From NCBI RefSeq assembly GCF_023278565.1, contig NC_064672.1, forward strand, positions 5,022,001 through 5,086,000: a stretch of 64,000 nt of DNA, in the 5' to 3' direction. The notes under the pieces were generated by a model, which did not search any database, had not been told where the DNA came from, and saw only the letters and a program-made list of their open reading frames with translations. Origin of the DNA: Colletotrichum lupini. Taxonomy: Eukaryota; Ascomycota; Sordariomycetes; Glomerellales; Glomerellaceae. A program made the position numbers and the translations under genes. Shown piece by piece: positions 28,879-41,450 of this stretch (position 1 is its first letter; the number at the start of each line of letters is the position of its first letter).

Positions 28879-31800
28879 CGTGGGCGAGCGCGGCAGGGCC
28901 GCAGGTTCATATGTGCAGCCTTGCTAGCTAGCCCGCGTCGGAGTTTGAAGGTCTAGATAGCGCAGCCGGGTATCTCGTAGACGTTTGCGCGAACGGAACA
29001 GACGCGTCGCAAAAGAGGGTATCCCTTTACGGTATTATACAGTCGTGTAGAGGAAGAGGTCGACGGTCTGGTGTGTGTGGTCAAAACGTGAAAAGAAATC
29101 GACCAGGCGATGACGAGAAAGCTTGGGGTAGAAAGGCACAGAAGTGCGAGGCCGGGTGCAGGTCGTCCTCACGGGCTTCCGTGACAATAGCTTTGCCAAG
29201 CAATGTCTGTTCGGGTCGTCCTGTTAAAAGTGCGTGTCGCTCGGACTCAAGATCGTAAAATCCTCGCGAGTAGCAGGCGGTGAGATCAAGCCGTCGATCG
29301 CAACGAGTGCCTGGTGTTGAAGGTAAGGTGGAAGGCGGGATGGGATGTTGGAGAGTGAGGTGGAAAAAGAAGTTGCAGATGTCAAATCGGCAAGGAAAGG
29401 TAGGTGCGGTTACAGTGGGCCCTTTGCGTAATAGCAAGGTAGGTAGAGGTAGCTTTGCCAGCTTGCTAGGCGTAAGGCACGGCTCACTCACTGTTTGGTT
29501 GGAGGTCATGTACGGGTGGTGGTCTGCCGCCTTGCGAGCGGTCAGACAACCAAAGGTGAGAGGAGCAGGCGGGCAGTTGCTGGGCTGGACATCTCCCCAG
29601 GCTTCGCACTGTCTTTTATCCGTGTTCATCCACATTATGAGCAGTGCTAATTATCTGTAGACACAGTGACCGCGGTTGTTTGTCTATCTTCGTTCCTACC
29701 TTACCTATGACGGGAGGATAGCGGGGAGGAGAGTGCACGGTTCAACTTAGATTTTGTTGGCGGGACGCAGGCGGTAGTGTGGAGGCGGCATCAACAGCAT
29801 CTTTGTCAAAGGTACGTACCGCGCCGCAAGGCGACCGGGCAGATGTGACCTTCCATACAGTACTCCGTAGGTAGGTACCTAATAAATCTTAATATTCCAC
29901 TCGCTTCTGGAACCAGTTTCTGCCTTTACCTTCCATTACCTAAGGTAAGGCATGGCAAGGCAGGCAGGCCAACACAATCGTAATGCTGTTCTGATGCCTA
30001 CCACAAAGTCAACACAATCAGATCATGAATGAGTTACAATCCGCAAGATAATGTACATTTCATTTTGCCCAATCACCAATCTTACTCATGCTGGTACACG
30101 AAGGTTGTATAAGGTTCCTTCGCGAATGTACATTTGGCAAAGGAAAAATTTCATCTCCTTACATGATGGCACTTTACGTACTGAAGATTTATGACAGCAT
30201 CCAGCGTCAAACAAGTGGACTCTTGATACCTTAGCAACGGGGCTTCTAAAGACTGGATCTCCTTACTAGACTATTATCCCCACTTCACAATGTCAATAAA
30301 CGTGTGCAGTGTTGATGATGCGCAAAAGTCGGAGGGTCTGGCCAGCGGTAGATTGAAAGAAAATTTCTCCATCGCCTTTTGGGAAGTAATGCCTTCCTCG
30401 ACAGATTTCTCACGCAGAACTCTAACAACTGCTCTCCTCTCGTAATAGACCTGTGATGGCCGGAAGGCACTTCTAGCTCACGTCAAACAACTCAGTCACT
30501 GCCAACACATGGCATGCTGATTTCCAGAGGCTGTCGCTTCTCCACGTGGCTGGTCTGCCGAGAATGCACGTGTCAATGTAAGGTATTGGGGCTTTAAAGC
30601 CTCAGTTGACCGAGCAGATGTTGATTTACGCTGGGCCTCAAATCTCATTTTCCAATAGAGGGCTTGAGAAAATGTAAACCAGAGTATCTATCTGGCTCTT
30701 CAGATTGAACTCTCCGGGCAAAACAACGATCTCCCCGTCTCGAGCACGATATATCAGAAGTGACATTAAGCGGTGTTTTTTTTTTTAGGTAAGTGAGGGA
30801 TGAATGGACAGTGTTTGGATCGACATCGAAAGTAGAGCACCGCGAAAATATCAAACGTCAAGTCACAAATGTGATGAGTCCTGCCCATCTGTTTTCATCA
30901 GGTTCTCATTACGACGAGTCCCGCGACCTGCGACATTTATGCTTGTGGCTCAGCTTGCACAGAAGACTTGGGGCAGCCGATATAAAAGGCCTGGGTTGCA
31001 TTCCAGTTCATCCGCACCAAGACACCAACCAGTGCTTGGTCCGAGGTTGGTAAAAATAGGATCCAAGCGTGCCAGGCATGCCAGACGAGACATTTGAGAC
31101 CCAGGAAGACCCAGTATGAATACCTAGCTGCCAATGTTAACATTCGGATCAAATTGACCGAACCCGACCTGAAGGCATCAGAAGCATAGTGACTACTGAA
31201 CCCCGACGATGAGTGAGGAAACCGGCCTCGGTGCCGTTGTCCCCCGAACCCGGGTGCAACCTGACCAACAAACAGGCGGCGTAACGCCGGGTCTGCGGGC
31301 GGGCGGCCGGCCTTCTTAGAGTTGGAAAAAGGGGGAAGGGCACCAGGGGTTGAAAAGATCTACCCCCGATTGCAACGGCGCGAGAGATGCGCAGATCATA
31401 ACGTTCCAACGGGGAAAGGCTGGCGCTACCAAGAGTCTACTCAGTGTACACAGCGAAACAGTGGTAAAGAGCAAGTACTGAATAAGTAACCACCTCACAC
31501 AAGTGCTTTGCCTCGGATGGCCAACCATCAAGCCAGTCCAACTTTCCAAGCCATCCAAGAAACTTGTGCTGCAGGGGCAGCGGCTGTTGGACTGAACGAA
31601 ACTCTTTAAAGACAAGGTCGTCTCGGAAGACGCGCACACATCCACAAAACAAAGAGCCAAGATGGCAGATAAACAAATAATACTGTGTAGCGACGGCTGA
31701 ACAGTAAGTTCATATCATTCTTAGCTATTGCTCACATGAGATGATGAGGTAAAGGATGCCCCAAACTTCCAAAGATCGGACGAGGATCGGGATGACTCAG

Positions 31801-33054
31801 AAAGGGCAATTCAAGCTCTCGTTTTGACGAGATTGAAGCTCCCAAAACGGATAACGAGATGCTATTGGAGACTCCTCGTCCCAAGATAGAAAGCTTTGGG
31901 ACAGTGCCTTCGTATCTGATATTATTATCGCATATTGACATGTCTTTCTGGACACGCACCTGATAAGAGTGACTTAGCGAGAGTGACAGAGGCAGCAAAA
32001 GGCGTTGAAGAGGCTGGAAAAGGTGTGGGAGGTGGTGGGCAATCATTAAGAAACATTAGCTTCCCTGCCGTGTCGATCCCAGCAATTTCCTTTTGGCTGG
32101 CATGTCCAGAGGAGAGCCCCCTGTCATTGATGGCATTTGGGGCTGGCAAGTCCACTGTCCTGCGCTCCGGGTGAGGAACTCAGGAACTCACGGCATCCAG
32201 ACTTGCAACTTTGCAAGACGCCCCCCTCGTGCAGCCCCCCCGAAACAGAGAGCGATCCCGTTCCGCAGCGGCGCGCTAAGCTACCAGTGGTTGGCCCGGT
32301 CCCTCACCTTTTGCCTCCCCCCTGGCCCCCAAAAGTTGACTGGACTCCGTACGCTAGAATTGAACGTTGGTCTGTGGTGGACCTCGAGGAGTGCTGAGGA
32401 TCGATTATTTGGGCGAATACGGACGGGACTCGAGTATTCTCAGCCACCGTTCGGGGATCTACTTCCAGGTCCCATTCAGGTAGGTGGATTAGCTTAAGTA
32501 CTGTGTCACATTGAATCAGAGAAAAGATACATCTGAAAGGGGTCCCCCCCATCTGCGGTGAGGCTCGGGCAGCTTCATTCATTCAATTCAATTCCCCATC
32601 CCATCCCCCCATGCCCGGTGCCCCCCCCAGCCAGGAAATAGGAAAGAAAAAAAAGGGAGAGAGAGAGGCACGACTTGCGCGCCACAACCGATCCTCGACT
32701 ATCAATCCTCGACCCTCGACCTTGACCTGCTCGCCTTCTCGATTCCCCGTCTTCCGTCCTGACAAGCTCAGAGACGAACAACCACACACACAACGACGAA
32801 AACAGTTCCCAGCACCCAACCCTGCATCATACCTTACGAGACCCAGACTGCAGCACCCGTATCACAAGGTGTTCTTCAGCAGCACAGACGACACAGTCTA
32901 CAGATTTGCCTAGTGCTGCAGTCCCCCCCCATCTCCATGGACACCAACTAGGTCCTCTAAACAGTCCGACCTCGACCTGGACGCAAGCTATATCACCATA
33001 CCGCACACACCCACATAGGTCAGCGCAAGTTGACCTACGATTCTTCATTTCGCC
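28879..33054. other. 4.2-kb divergent intergenic region, no gene seen
   Basis: Upstream of both the HECT ligase and the TBC gene. Frames up to 184 codons (minus 29081-29635) lack motifs. It holds a TACTCCGTA (29861-29869) followed by GTAGGTACCTA, and a CCATTACCTAAGGTAAGG near-palindrome about 29933-29950. A C/T-rich leader (32580-33000) precedes the TBC start and probably belongs to its 5' UTR. Confidence 0.55.
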
Positions 33055-36011
33055 ATGTCCCAGCCAGACGAGCCTGTCGCGACCGTTTCTCCTGAAGTCA
33101 CCAAGGAGACCAAAGAGACCAAGGAGAAGAGACTCTCGACTGACTCCGACTCCGACTCTGATAAGGAGAATGTAACGCTCCCCTCATCCTCCCTTGATGC
33201 ACACATACCTGCTTGGGCCTTCCAAGCTCGACCACATGCCGCAACCGCAGTGCAAACAGGAGAAAAACCACTCGCTGACATGACCGGATAAGCAGCAGGA
33301 TGCCTTCGAAGATGCCGTTGTTGATGTCGCCGAGGTAGCTGAGGTGCGTTCTCTTACTCAGAGAACGCCCTCCGTCTCCAAACCACCACCCGCCGAGGAA
33401 ACGGAACCTGAATCCCCGAAAAAGGAGGAGCACACTGAAGAGGACAGGGTGGAAGCACCAGCAGCTCCGCCTTCACCAACACCAGACGATCACTTTGTCG
33501 ACGAGGACTTTGTGAGCGACCATGAGGACGTGGATATCAAGCGCAAAGCTTCCCCCGTATCCCATCGACTTTCCAATACCTCAAATCTGGACGACGTCAA
33601 GCTCGACGACGACCACCCTGCCCCACATGAGGAACCAGGTTTGTTGTTTGGCTGCATGAATTAATTGACGTCTGACAGTAATGCTAATTTTCAACCCAAG
33701 AAACGAAAGCCATTAGCCCGGTCGAAGAGAAGCCACTGCCGCCCAAGAAAATATCCATTAGCAGCATCACCGGCGCCCTCCCATCCATGCCATGGTCGCC
33801 GCCAGCCGAGCCATCGCCTGCCAAATCTCCCGTAGTCCCAGCTGCACCCCCACCGCAAGCCGCTTCCTCTGCCGCCCTACCACCACCCCCTGGTCCCCCG
33901 ACCAGGAAGCTCACCAGCCCCTTCTCCTGGCTGTCTCGAAACAGCACAAGCAAGGAGAAGGAGACCTCACCGCCTCCACAGGCCTCTCCTCGTCGAAACA
34001 CAGCCAGCTCCATCGCAACGTTAACAAGTAACCCAGAGATGTCGCTGGGCAGGTTAGACGAAGAGAAAGAGGGCGGCATCCCGCGACACAGTCTGAAGGA
34101 CCGCTTCAAGATGGTTCGACTACGGGAAGAGGCCGGCGTCACGCTGCCATCCGACGACGATAAACCTGTGCCGCCCCCCAAGGGATTGGGTTTAATCACA
34201 CCTCCCGCCCAGAATGGAACCGACAAGGAGCTTGGAGCTGATCAAGCCCCCAAATCGCCTCTCCCAACGACCCCGAACCCGGCGCTGGCACCAGGAACAG
34301 TATCTGGTGTATCGGCTGGACCCTCGGACATGTCAGACTCCCAGGTAGACTGGGATCTCTGGCAGTCCGTTGTTTACGAAGGCCCGGCGGTTGTTCAGCG
34401 GACCAGCGCCGAGGAACTGAACAAAGCCATTGCCAGTGGTATTCCTAACGCTATCCGTGGAGTAGTCTGGCAAGTATTGGCCCAGAGTAACAATGAAGAG
34501 CTCGAGATCATGTACAGAGAGCTAGTGGCCAGGGGAATCGACAAGGAAATCAACAGGAACAGTCATAGCACTGTCAGCTCGAGCAGCAACGGTACTCTCA
34601 GCATTCAGAACGATATTGTCAATTCCTCCTCATCATCTGTCCACTCGGAACACTCAGCCGCGAATGGCATGCCTTCCCCTCATGAGAAGAGTGCGGAGAC
34701 GGTCCTAAAGGCGCAGCAGGCGGCTACGGCGGCGAGACAAAAGAAGCAAAAGGAGGATACTGCCATGCTCCAGAAGTTGGAGAAGACGATTCGACGAGAC
34801 ATGGGTGCGAGAACCAGCTTCTCCAAGTACGCCGCCGCTGCCGGGCTTCAGGAGGGCCTCTTTGGCGTGTGCAAGGCGTATGCCTTGTTCGACGAGGGTG
34901 TTGGCTATGCTCAAGGCATGAACTTCTTGATTATGCCCCTTTTGTTCAACATGACAGAGGAAGAAGCCTTCTGCCTGCTGGTCCGGTTGATGAACCACTA
35001 CCACCTGCGCGACCTATTTATTCAGGACATGCCCGGCCTTCACAAGAACTTGTACATCTTTGAGCGCTTGCTTGAGGATTACGAGCCAGCTTTGTACTGT
35101 CATTTGCGCCGCCGCAGCATCTCACCACACCTTTACGCCACACAGTGGTTTTTGACACTATTCGCCTATCGATTCCCCCTGCAACTGGTACTACGCATTT
35201 ACGACCTGATCCTGTCTGAAGGTCTCTCAGCTATTCTGCGATTCGGTATCGTCTTGATGCAAAAGAACGCCTCCAACTTGCTTGCCATCTCGGACATGCA
35301 GCAACTGACCGTCTTCCTCAAAGACAAGGTTTTTGACGCCTACATCGATACCGCACCGAGCGCAGGCAGCATTCTGGAGAACGGCTTCTTTGGAAGCTCA
35401 AGCGCCAGCATGGATAAGGAAGTCTACCGCGCCGATCAACTTGTCAGAGATGCGTGTGATCTCAATATCACTCCCGAGATTCTCAAGACCTACACTACCG
35501 AATGGGAGGAGAAGACAAAGGCTGAGAAGGACCGTGAGGCCGAGTTGGAAGGGCTGCGGACTGCCAATATTAACTTTGCCGTCAAGGTCCGTAAGCTCGA
35601 GGAGCGTGTCGAAGCATACGATAGTGAACAGGCTGCTCTCGCAACTGAGCTGGTCCACACCAAGGTCGAGAACGAAGAACTCAAGGACGAAAATGAGAGT
35701 CTCAAGGGCCAGGTCCGTGAGCTGCGAAACGTCATCGAAAAGCAGCCTGAAGAACTCGAGAACGCATGGAAGGCTGAGCGAGAGGATCTCATGAAGCGTA
35801 ACCTCAAGGTTCACGAGGAGAACGAGAAGTTGGAGAAGGAGATGGCGGAGCTGGAGGAGGAGCTTGTGCAGACCAAGATGCAGTATGCCGAGGTAAGAGC
35901 ACGCCGCAATGAAATCCATGAAGGATAGTTTGACTAACTCTATTACAGATCAATTCTCAGCACGAGACGCTCAACCGCAAGTGGACAGACCTCAAGCGAC
36001 AGTTTGCTTGA
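33055..36011 (+). CDS. TBC-domain Rab GTPase-activating protein (Gyp5/EVI5-like)
   Basis: Stimulates GTP hydrolysis by a Rab GTPase in membrane traffic; the Gyp5-like layout suggests Golgi-to-plasma-membrane transport. Four exons: 33055-33171, 33299-33638, 33701-35892 and 35949-36011, 903 residues. Order: acidic and proline-rich disordered region (1 to about 370); TBC domain about 395-690 starting at GIPNAIRGVVWQ; Arg-finger motif IRRDMGART (Arg near 523); Gln-finger motif VGYAQGMNF (Gln557); conserved FLTLFAYRFPL and IYDLILSEG; then a long coiled coil about 750-890. The Arg-finger loop has one residue more (D-x3-R) than the common IxxDxxR form. The second exon's acceptor is a triple AG (33291-33298), so two extra Gln are possible. 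It converges with RPS8. Confidence 0.93.
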
Positions 36012-36807
36012 GGCAGTCTGTGAGGAATACGATCCTGGTAACCCAGAAGCAGAATTCTCTGAATATCTTAATGTACAAAGTAATCATAGCTTCCCATTGA
36101 GTATGGAGGTTTGCGTGTGTTTGCTGGCCTAATGCACATCTGGGCAGCCAGCAGGTAGAAGTACGGGCATCGATAAATCAGACAGACCCTTGAGGCGGTC
36201 ACCGGTTTCTGATATCCCGAGAACCAACACGCGGTAGGAGTGAGCAGAAGCATGCCGGCCTAGACGGGCCAGGAGAAACTGGCTAATAGCCATCCGGTTT
36301 TTAATACAAGACTCGTATCAGAGGCCAGCTGCTAGGTGAGCACGGAGAAGGGGTTCAAGGCGCATACTCAAGCTTCCGTAGTTAGACTTGACAGCTACAA
36401 CATCAAATACAGAAAGCATCACAAGGCAATCAGGAGAGTGGATGACAGCAGGTGAACAGTGATTACGGCAGGCAAAAACTTGGTGGTATAATCTTTTTGA
36501 GTCTTCCTAATAACCCATATCCGTCTGTGGACTCGGTTGCTTTTCCGAGCCTACATTTCATTGTGAGCTAATCACGCCCCGTGATGGCTCGCCAGACGAG
36601 AAAAGCAAAACCTGTTCAACACCAAGAACAACCTAAGAGCCCGATAAAATGTTTTTTTCATTCCCGTAAACGTGATCCGTGACAAAGTCACAGTTATCTA
36701 GTTTTTTCCCAATCCACATCCACACGCCCACAACGCGCGACGCTGTATCGTTAGGACATGGTTTTCACGCAGCAAACGGGACCACCCTGGTAAACAAGGC
36801 GATACGT
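36012..36807. other. Convergent 3' intergenic region TBC/RPS8
   Basis: Carries the 3' UTRs of the two convergent genes. No gene or clear repeat is seen. Confidence 0.6.
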
Positions 36808-37495
36808 TTACTTGTGGAGCTTGCGCTGGTAGAAGGCGAGCTCCTCACCCTCGAGGATGTATCCGTCGCAGCGACCGGACTGGCCGGGGCGGGAGGAGAC
36901 AACGGCGTACAGGCGACCGGCCTCGAACTGCTTCTCGAGAGCGTTCTCGACCTTGCCCTCGGCGGCGTAGCGCTCAGCCTGCTTCTTCTCGACGGACTTG
37001 GACTTCTTGGTCTCCTCCTCCTTGACGCCGGCGGCGGCCTGCTGCTTCTGCTGGCGGCGACGGCCGAGGTTCTGGCCGTAGTGGGCCTCGTACCACTGAC
37101 GGAAGGGGGCGGCGTCGATCTGGACGACGGCGGACTTGGTCAGGGTGTTTGTGCGGACGAGCTCGTTGTTGGAGGGGTGGTAGGCGACGCCGATGACACG
37201 GGTCTTGCGGGTGCAGCCCTCGGAGGCCCAGGCGAAGTTACCGGAGTCGAGGCGGAGGGCGCGGTACTTGTGGTTGCCGCCGCGGGTGCGGACGGTGTGG
37301 ACTCGCTTGGGGCCGATACGGGTGTTGGCACCCTGGCGACCGGCCTCGAAAGCGCGCTTCTTCCCTGTTGAGCAGAAAGGTCAGAACGCATGCTTGATTA
37401 GAGCATACGGGCTTTCGATTGTATTACGCACGGTAGTAGGCGCGCTTGGCACCGGAAGCGGAGCGCTTGTGGCGGGAATCTCTCGAGATACCCAT
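36808..37495 (-). CDS. RPS8: 40S ribosomal protein S8 (eS8)
   Basis: Small-subunit ribosomal protein. Exon 1, 37432-37495 ([21 protein letters not shown]), joins exon 2, 36808-37364, in the codon for Arg22. This gives [20 protein letters not shown] and a 206-residue protein, close to the usual 200-208. Landmarks include [42 protein letters not shown] and the C-terminal [23 protein letters not shown]. Codon bias is very strong, as expected for a highly expressed gene, and it produces a 230-codon antisense frame that is not a gene. Confidence 0.97.
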
Positions 37496-39853
37496 GATTG
37501 CTTATGCTGTTCATGGAGAAGAAGTTAGCCCATGGGTTCTGGTGAAATGGTGGACGAGTGACAAAGAAGAAACTTCGTGACCACGAATGATCTTGAAGAG
37601 GGGTGTTGGATTGGGAGAGGGGGTGCGAAGTATTTCTTCAATGCCCACCAAGGAGGATATCGCGAAATGCCTTTCTTCTTGCGCTGACGGATGGTGAAAA
37701 CCAGCGAAAAGAATATTGGAAGATCGTGGGATATCGTCGTCGAGGTAAAGGGTTTCTTGAATTTTCCGCAGTTGCTGTCTCGCTTCGGTAACTAACCTGA
37801 TGGTTCCTCAGGGGGCAATCGACTGGTGGCTGGCCGGCGTTGGGTGGTTGACTGTCGAGGTTGTCGGGAATGAACTTTTTTCGGGAGGTTGAGGAGATTC
37901 GAGAAACAGCACCTGGCAAATTTGGAGTTTGTGCGGGCTCGCTAACCCCACTGGCAAAAGCTGGGAAAAGTGCACGGTCCAGGCTAGGGCATGCTTTTGG
38001 CCTGAGGTTTGATGGAAATCAGGGGTTTTCTCATTGGCCGGTTGTGATTGGTCGCGGCTTTCTCGCGGGGGAGTTCCTCGGTGAAGAACTCTGACCGAGG
38101 TTGCTTCACCGAAGGTCCCTACTTTTCCTCTTAATAAGGCACCTCGACCGGACTTTGCCTTCGATTGCCTGGTGATAGATATCATGCCGACAATCGACAA
38201 CAGAGGATTTATGCCGGACTGCTTTTTTGGAGTTTGTTTGCCTTCCAACTCTAATCGGCAAAACAACACGGCGCCTTCTCGAGATCGACGACTACCATTG
38301 GAACCAACGGCCAAAACTAAACCAACTGCCGGTTAAGTATTTGAAGCAAGCTAGTAGTGTCAACGCATCATTGCAGAGCTTACTTCCACAGCATTAAAGG
38401 GTCGACACGCAATCTTCCCGGCTGAACCTCAAGGGATCCTTCTTCACTTCAATCGAGACGCCCCCATGTTGGAATCGTTTCTCCTCGTGCCTTTGGTGGC
38501 CTCTCGCAGCTAGGTAGCCTCACGATAGGAAAATCAAGTGAAGTGTAAACGTGATGACTTGTGAACATTCGGCAGTGTACACGGCCACTTGTGAGGATAG
38601 GCCACCACGTGTGAGAAGGTTGTTGGGCCAGGCCTTTCCATCTCTACCAACCTTTTCTTTTGCCTTCCACGATATGCGCGCGGGTGGCGGGTGAGGGCGC
38701 TTCAGATCGTGACTTCCGCCAAGACGGAGATGCCAGAAAGCCTAATGGCATACCAAAGCAATTGATTGGAAGAAAGCTAGAGAGCATCTAGTCGTGGGCG
38801 GGGGGCGTGACAGCCAATCCGACTCTTGGCCGTGTTCTAGACTTACCACAAGTCTGACGCTTCTCACGTTTCCAGACCAATTCAAGAATCCGATTCTCGT
38901 GCGTCAAATACCCATATTCGATATGGACAATATTAAGAGACGTAACCCTCGGGGACCTTGGCGATCGGCGCCTGACTTTGCGTCTGCATATTATCACCTC
39001 CCTGTTCCTATGACCCTGTCTTTACAGTCCCAGCAGACAAAAGATGGGAAGGTTTACGGTGGCATCTCAACCCAATCGCCCATTTACTTCTGTCAGACAT
39101 GACCAAACATGACAGCAGATTGCACTCTACGATCGGCTTGGACTCATTCATCCCATGTTTATCTATCTCTGGCCAAGAAGTGTGCAATTGTTTTTCTTGT
39201 CAAACAGAGACACATACACTAGAGGGCAGGGGAAGGCTCATCTGCATCTGTAACACCCAAAGACGCGAGTTCAAAGGCCGGCGTTCATCGGGTCCGGGAT
39301 CTGCTCTGTAACGGTCAATAGCCGGAGCTTTTTTCCACGCCGGGCCTCACGGCATATCCGGCCTATACGTGTTCCCTGCCTTATTGACAAACACCAACCC
39401 CCCCCCTCCCTCTGGCCCGCCTGGGAAAATGTCGGATCTCTCACGCATAGACTGTGTCAAGAAGAGACAAACTGCTCACACCAAGCTCTTGACAGCCCAT
39501 AGAACATCCGAACCGCTTTGCGATCCGCCGACAGTGCCCTGTGCGGTTTCCGGATCACCAAGTAGCGGCAAGAATGCCCAGAAACGGATAAAATTTGCTG
39601 GACTAGGAAACACCAGGAATTGAAAATCTTGAACTCGTGAAGAAGTGAATTGGCCTATTCTACTGTAGGCAATGTATCGCGCAGCGACCTCAAAAAAGGG
39701 GGCCGTAGACAGCCAAAGTTGGCGTGCCTCTATGCCAAGTGCTTGTTTTATATACATTAATGTAGTCGCCGAAGCTCTTCCAGTGGCTTGCGTATGTACT
39801 AGGTAAAAAAACCATCAAGAAGCCTGCTCAAGCGTCGTCACGCTCGGGTGTGA
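37496..39853. other. 2.4-kb intergenic region, no gene seen
   Basis: RPS8 promoter side and 3' side of the membrane protein gene. Frames of 62-168 codons have no motifs. I see no RNA gene or repeat cluster. Confidence 0.55.
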
Positions 39854-41450
39854 TCAATCATCAGATATCCAGCCTGTGCCGTCGCGGATGTTTCCGATGT
39901 TCCCTCGACTTTTCCGCCTGGCCATTGGCCGCCCCGCGGGGAAGTATGGATCTTCCATCACGTATTGTGACGGTGTCATCTGTAGTTGCGATGAAGGAAT
40001 GTCGTTCTTCACCTTGATGATGCCCATCTCTACGCTGTGTGCTAATGATGGTTTGCCGAGGTCCAGGGGTAGGATATTCTCCATACTCTCAGTAGTCGCA
40101 CGTGTTGAAGTCCCGTAGGAACTCGAGCTGACGGAGAGTTTTCCACCGGCCTTCCCCTGCGTTGCTCGTGCATACGCATTTTGGCCCAAGTATGGCTTCG
40201 ATCCGCCTATCGTCGTTCGCTGATTGGGATAGTATACTTTGGAGTATTTTCCCGTCGACAGGCCGAGGGCCTTATTGAGGACAGGGAAACGGGCTATCAA
40301 CGGTCGCAAAGATGGAACGCCGGAGCAAATGATCAAGGCACAGACTTCGACTTCTGACCAGAGTAAGGGGTCGGCGACCAAGACTACGAGAATTAGCTAG
40401 TGAATGATAACGGGAAGTGAAAATGACCTACAAGTGACGTCGCGGTCAAAAGCATTGATGTAGCTCACTCTGATGACGGAAATGACACAGACCCTAATCC
40501 TGTTAGTTGCTTGTCCCGAAGATGGAGGCGATCACAGGAACTCACAATAAACCCAGGGACAACATAACGATGACCCCGACTCGCTTTGCCATCGGAAGTT
40601 GCAGTTTCCAGACAGTCGGGATTGGTTGAATGAACAACACCAAGTCTGTCAATAGTTTGATGACGAACTGGCTCGAGTTAGCTGACTGGCGCGCACCACT
40701 GCATATTACCTCCCTTCCAAGTCAAACTTACAGCAGAGTAGTAGAAGATGGTCAAATCCAGACATGTTCCTGGTACGGACGGTGTCCAAGCTCTTTCGAT
40801 GGGAGTGCATCTGAAGATGACGACGGCAGTCTCTTCAATTCCCTCTGCGAGCAGCAAAACGATGAGAAACTTGTTTATGCGCTGGTAGACCTGATCAGGG
40901 AGCAGCCGAAGGTAAAGAACTGCGAAAGACATTTTTACGGTCACAAATGCCCAGATGTATGTGAGTTGTGTGACGACTTGGAACTGCAGATGGTTTGTCA
41001 GTGCGGATCGAGGAAAGTCTCTTTTGGTGTTTTCTACCTTTAGGAATTCGGCAAAGTCTGACTTCGAAACGTCTTGAAAGTGGGAGCCCAAGCCCACGCC
41101 GGTCACTATTCGAGATTAGTTTGAAGTTCCTCTCCAGCCTTCAGAAATGGTGGCAACTTACTGGCAAGAATTGCACTGCATAGTGCCATGGCGAGAACCT
41201 GTTCATGTTTAGCAAGGAATTTCCTCCCAATTTCTATCGTGGCTTCATACCCAGCTGATGAGCACGAGTGCTAGAAATGGTCAGCATGATAGTCGCGATA
41301 GTTCATCAGTCGTTGATACTCACTGTCATCCCAGCCCAAGCTCCGTAGTAGGACACTTCGTACAAAGGTCCTCATCACGACTGTCAGCGTGATAAAAGTC
41401 ATCAGCATGATGGTCACGCTCGCCGTTTGAGCGACCTTTGTGTCCGCCAT
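39854..41450 (-). CDS. Seven-TM fungal rhodopsin-fold / SAT4-type integral membrane protein
   Basis: Plasma-membrane protein of the large fungal family that includes PTH11-like receptors and SAT4-type proteins; ligand and role unknown. Seven exons: 41324-41450, 41251-41270, 41162-41198, 40732-41105, 40546-40667, 40432-40499 and 39854-40383. They sum to 1,278 nt, 425 residues. Family marks are a hydrophobic first helix (VTIMLMTFITLTVVM), GWDD after TM1, GVGLGSHFQDV, the long TM VKMSFAVLYLRLLP, CTPIERAWTPSVPGTC, VLFIQPIPTVWKLQLP, RVGVIVMLSLGLL, and LLWSEVEVCALIICSGVPSLRPL. The cytosolic tail (about 150 residues) is Ser/Thr-rich. No N-terminal CFEM domain is present. The tiny exons 2 and 3 are inferred from frame and splice sites and are the least certain part. 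Confidence 0.88.

Noticed and set aside
33344..33361. Apparent 18-nt GT...AG intron in the TBC gene
   Set aside because: Too short for spliceosomal removal; it reads in frame as VRSLTQ, so it was kept as coding.
36679..37371. 230-codon plus-strand ORF
   Set aside because: Antisense to RPS8; leucine/glycine-rich shadow of a highly biased gene.
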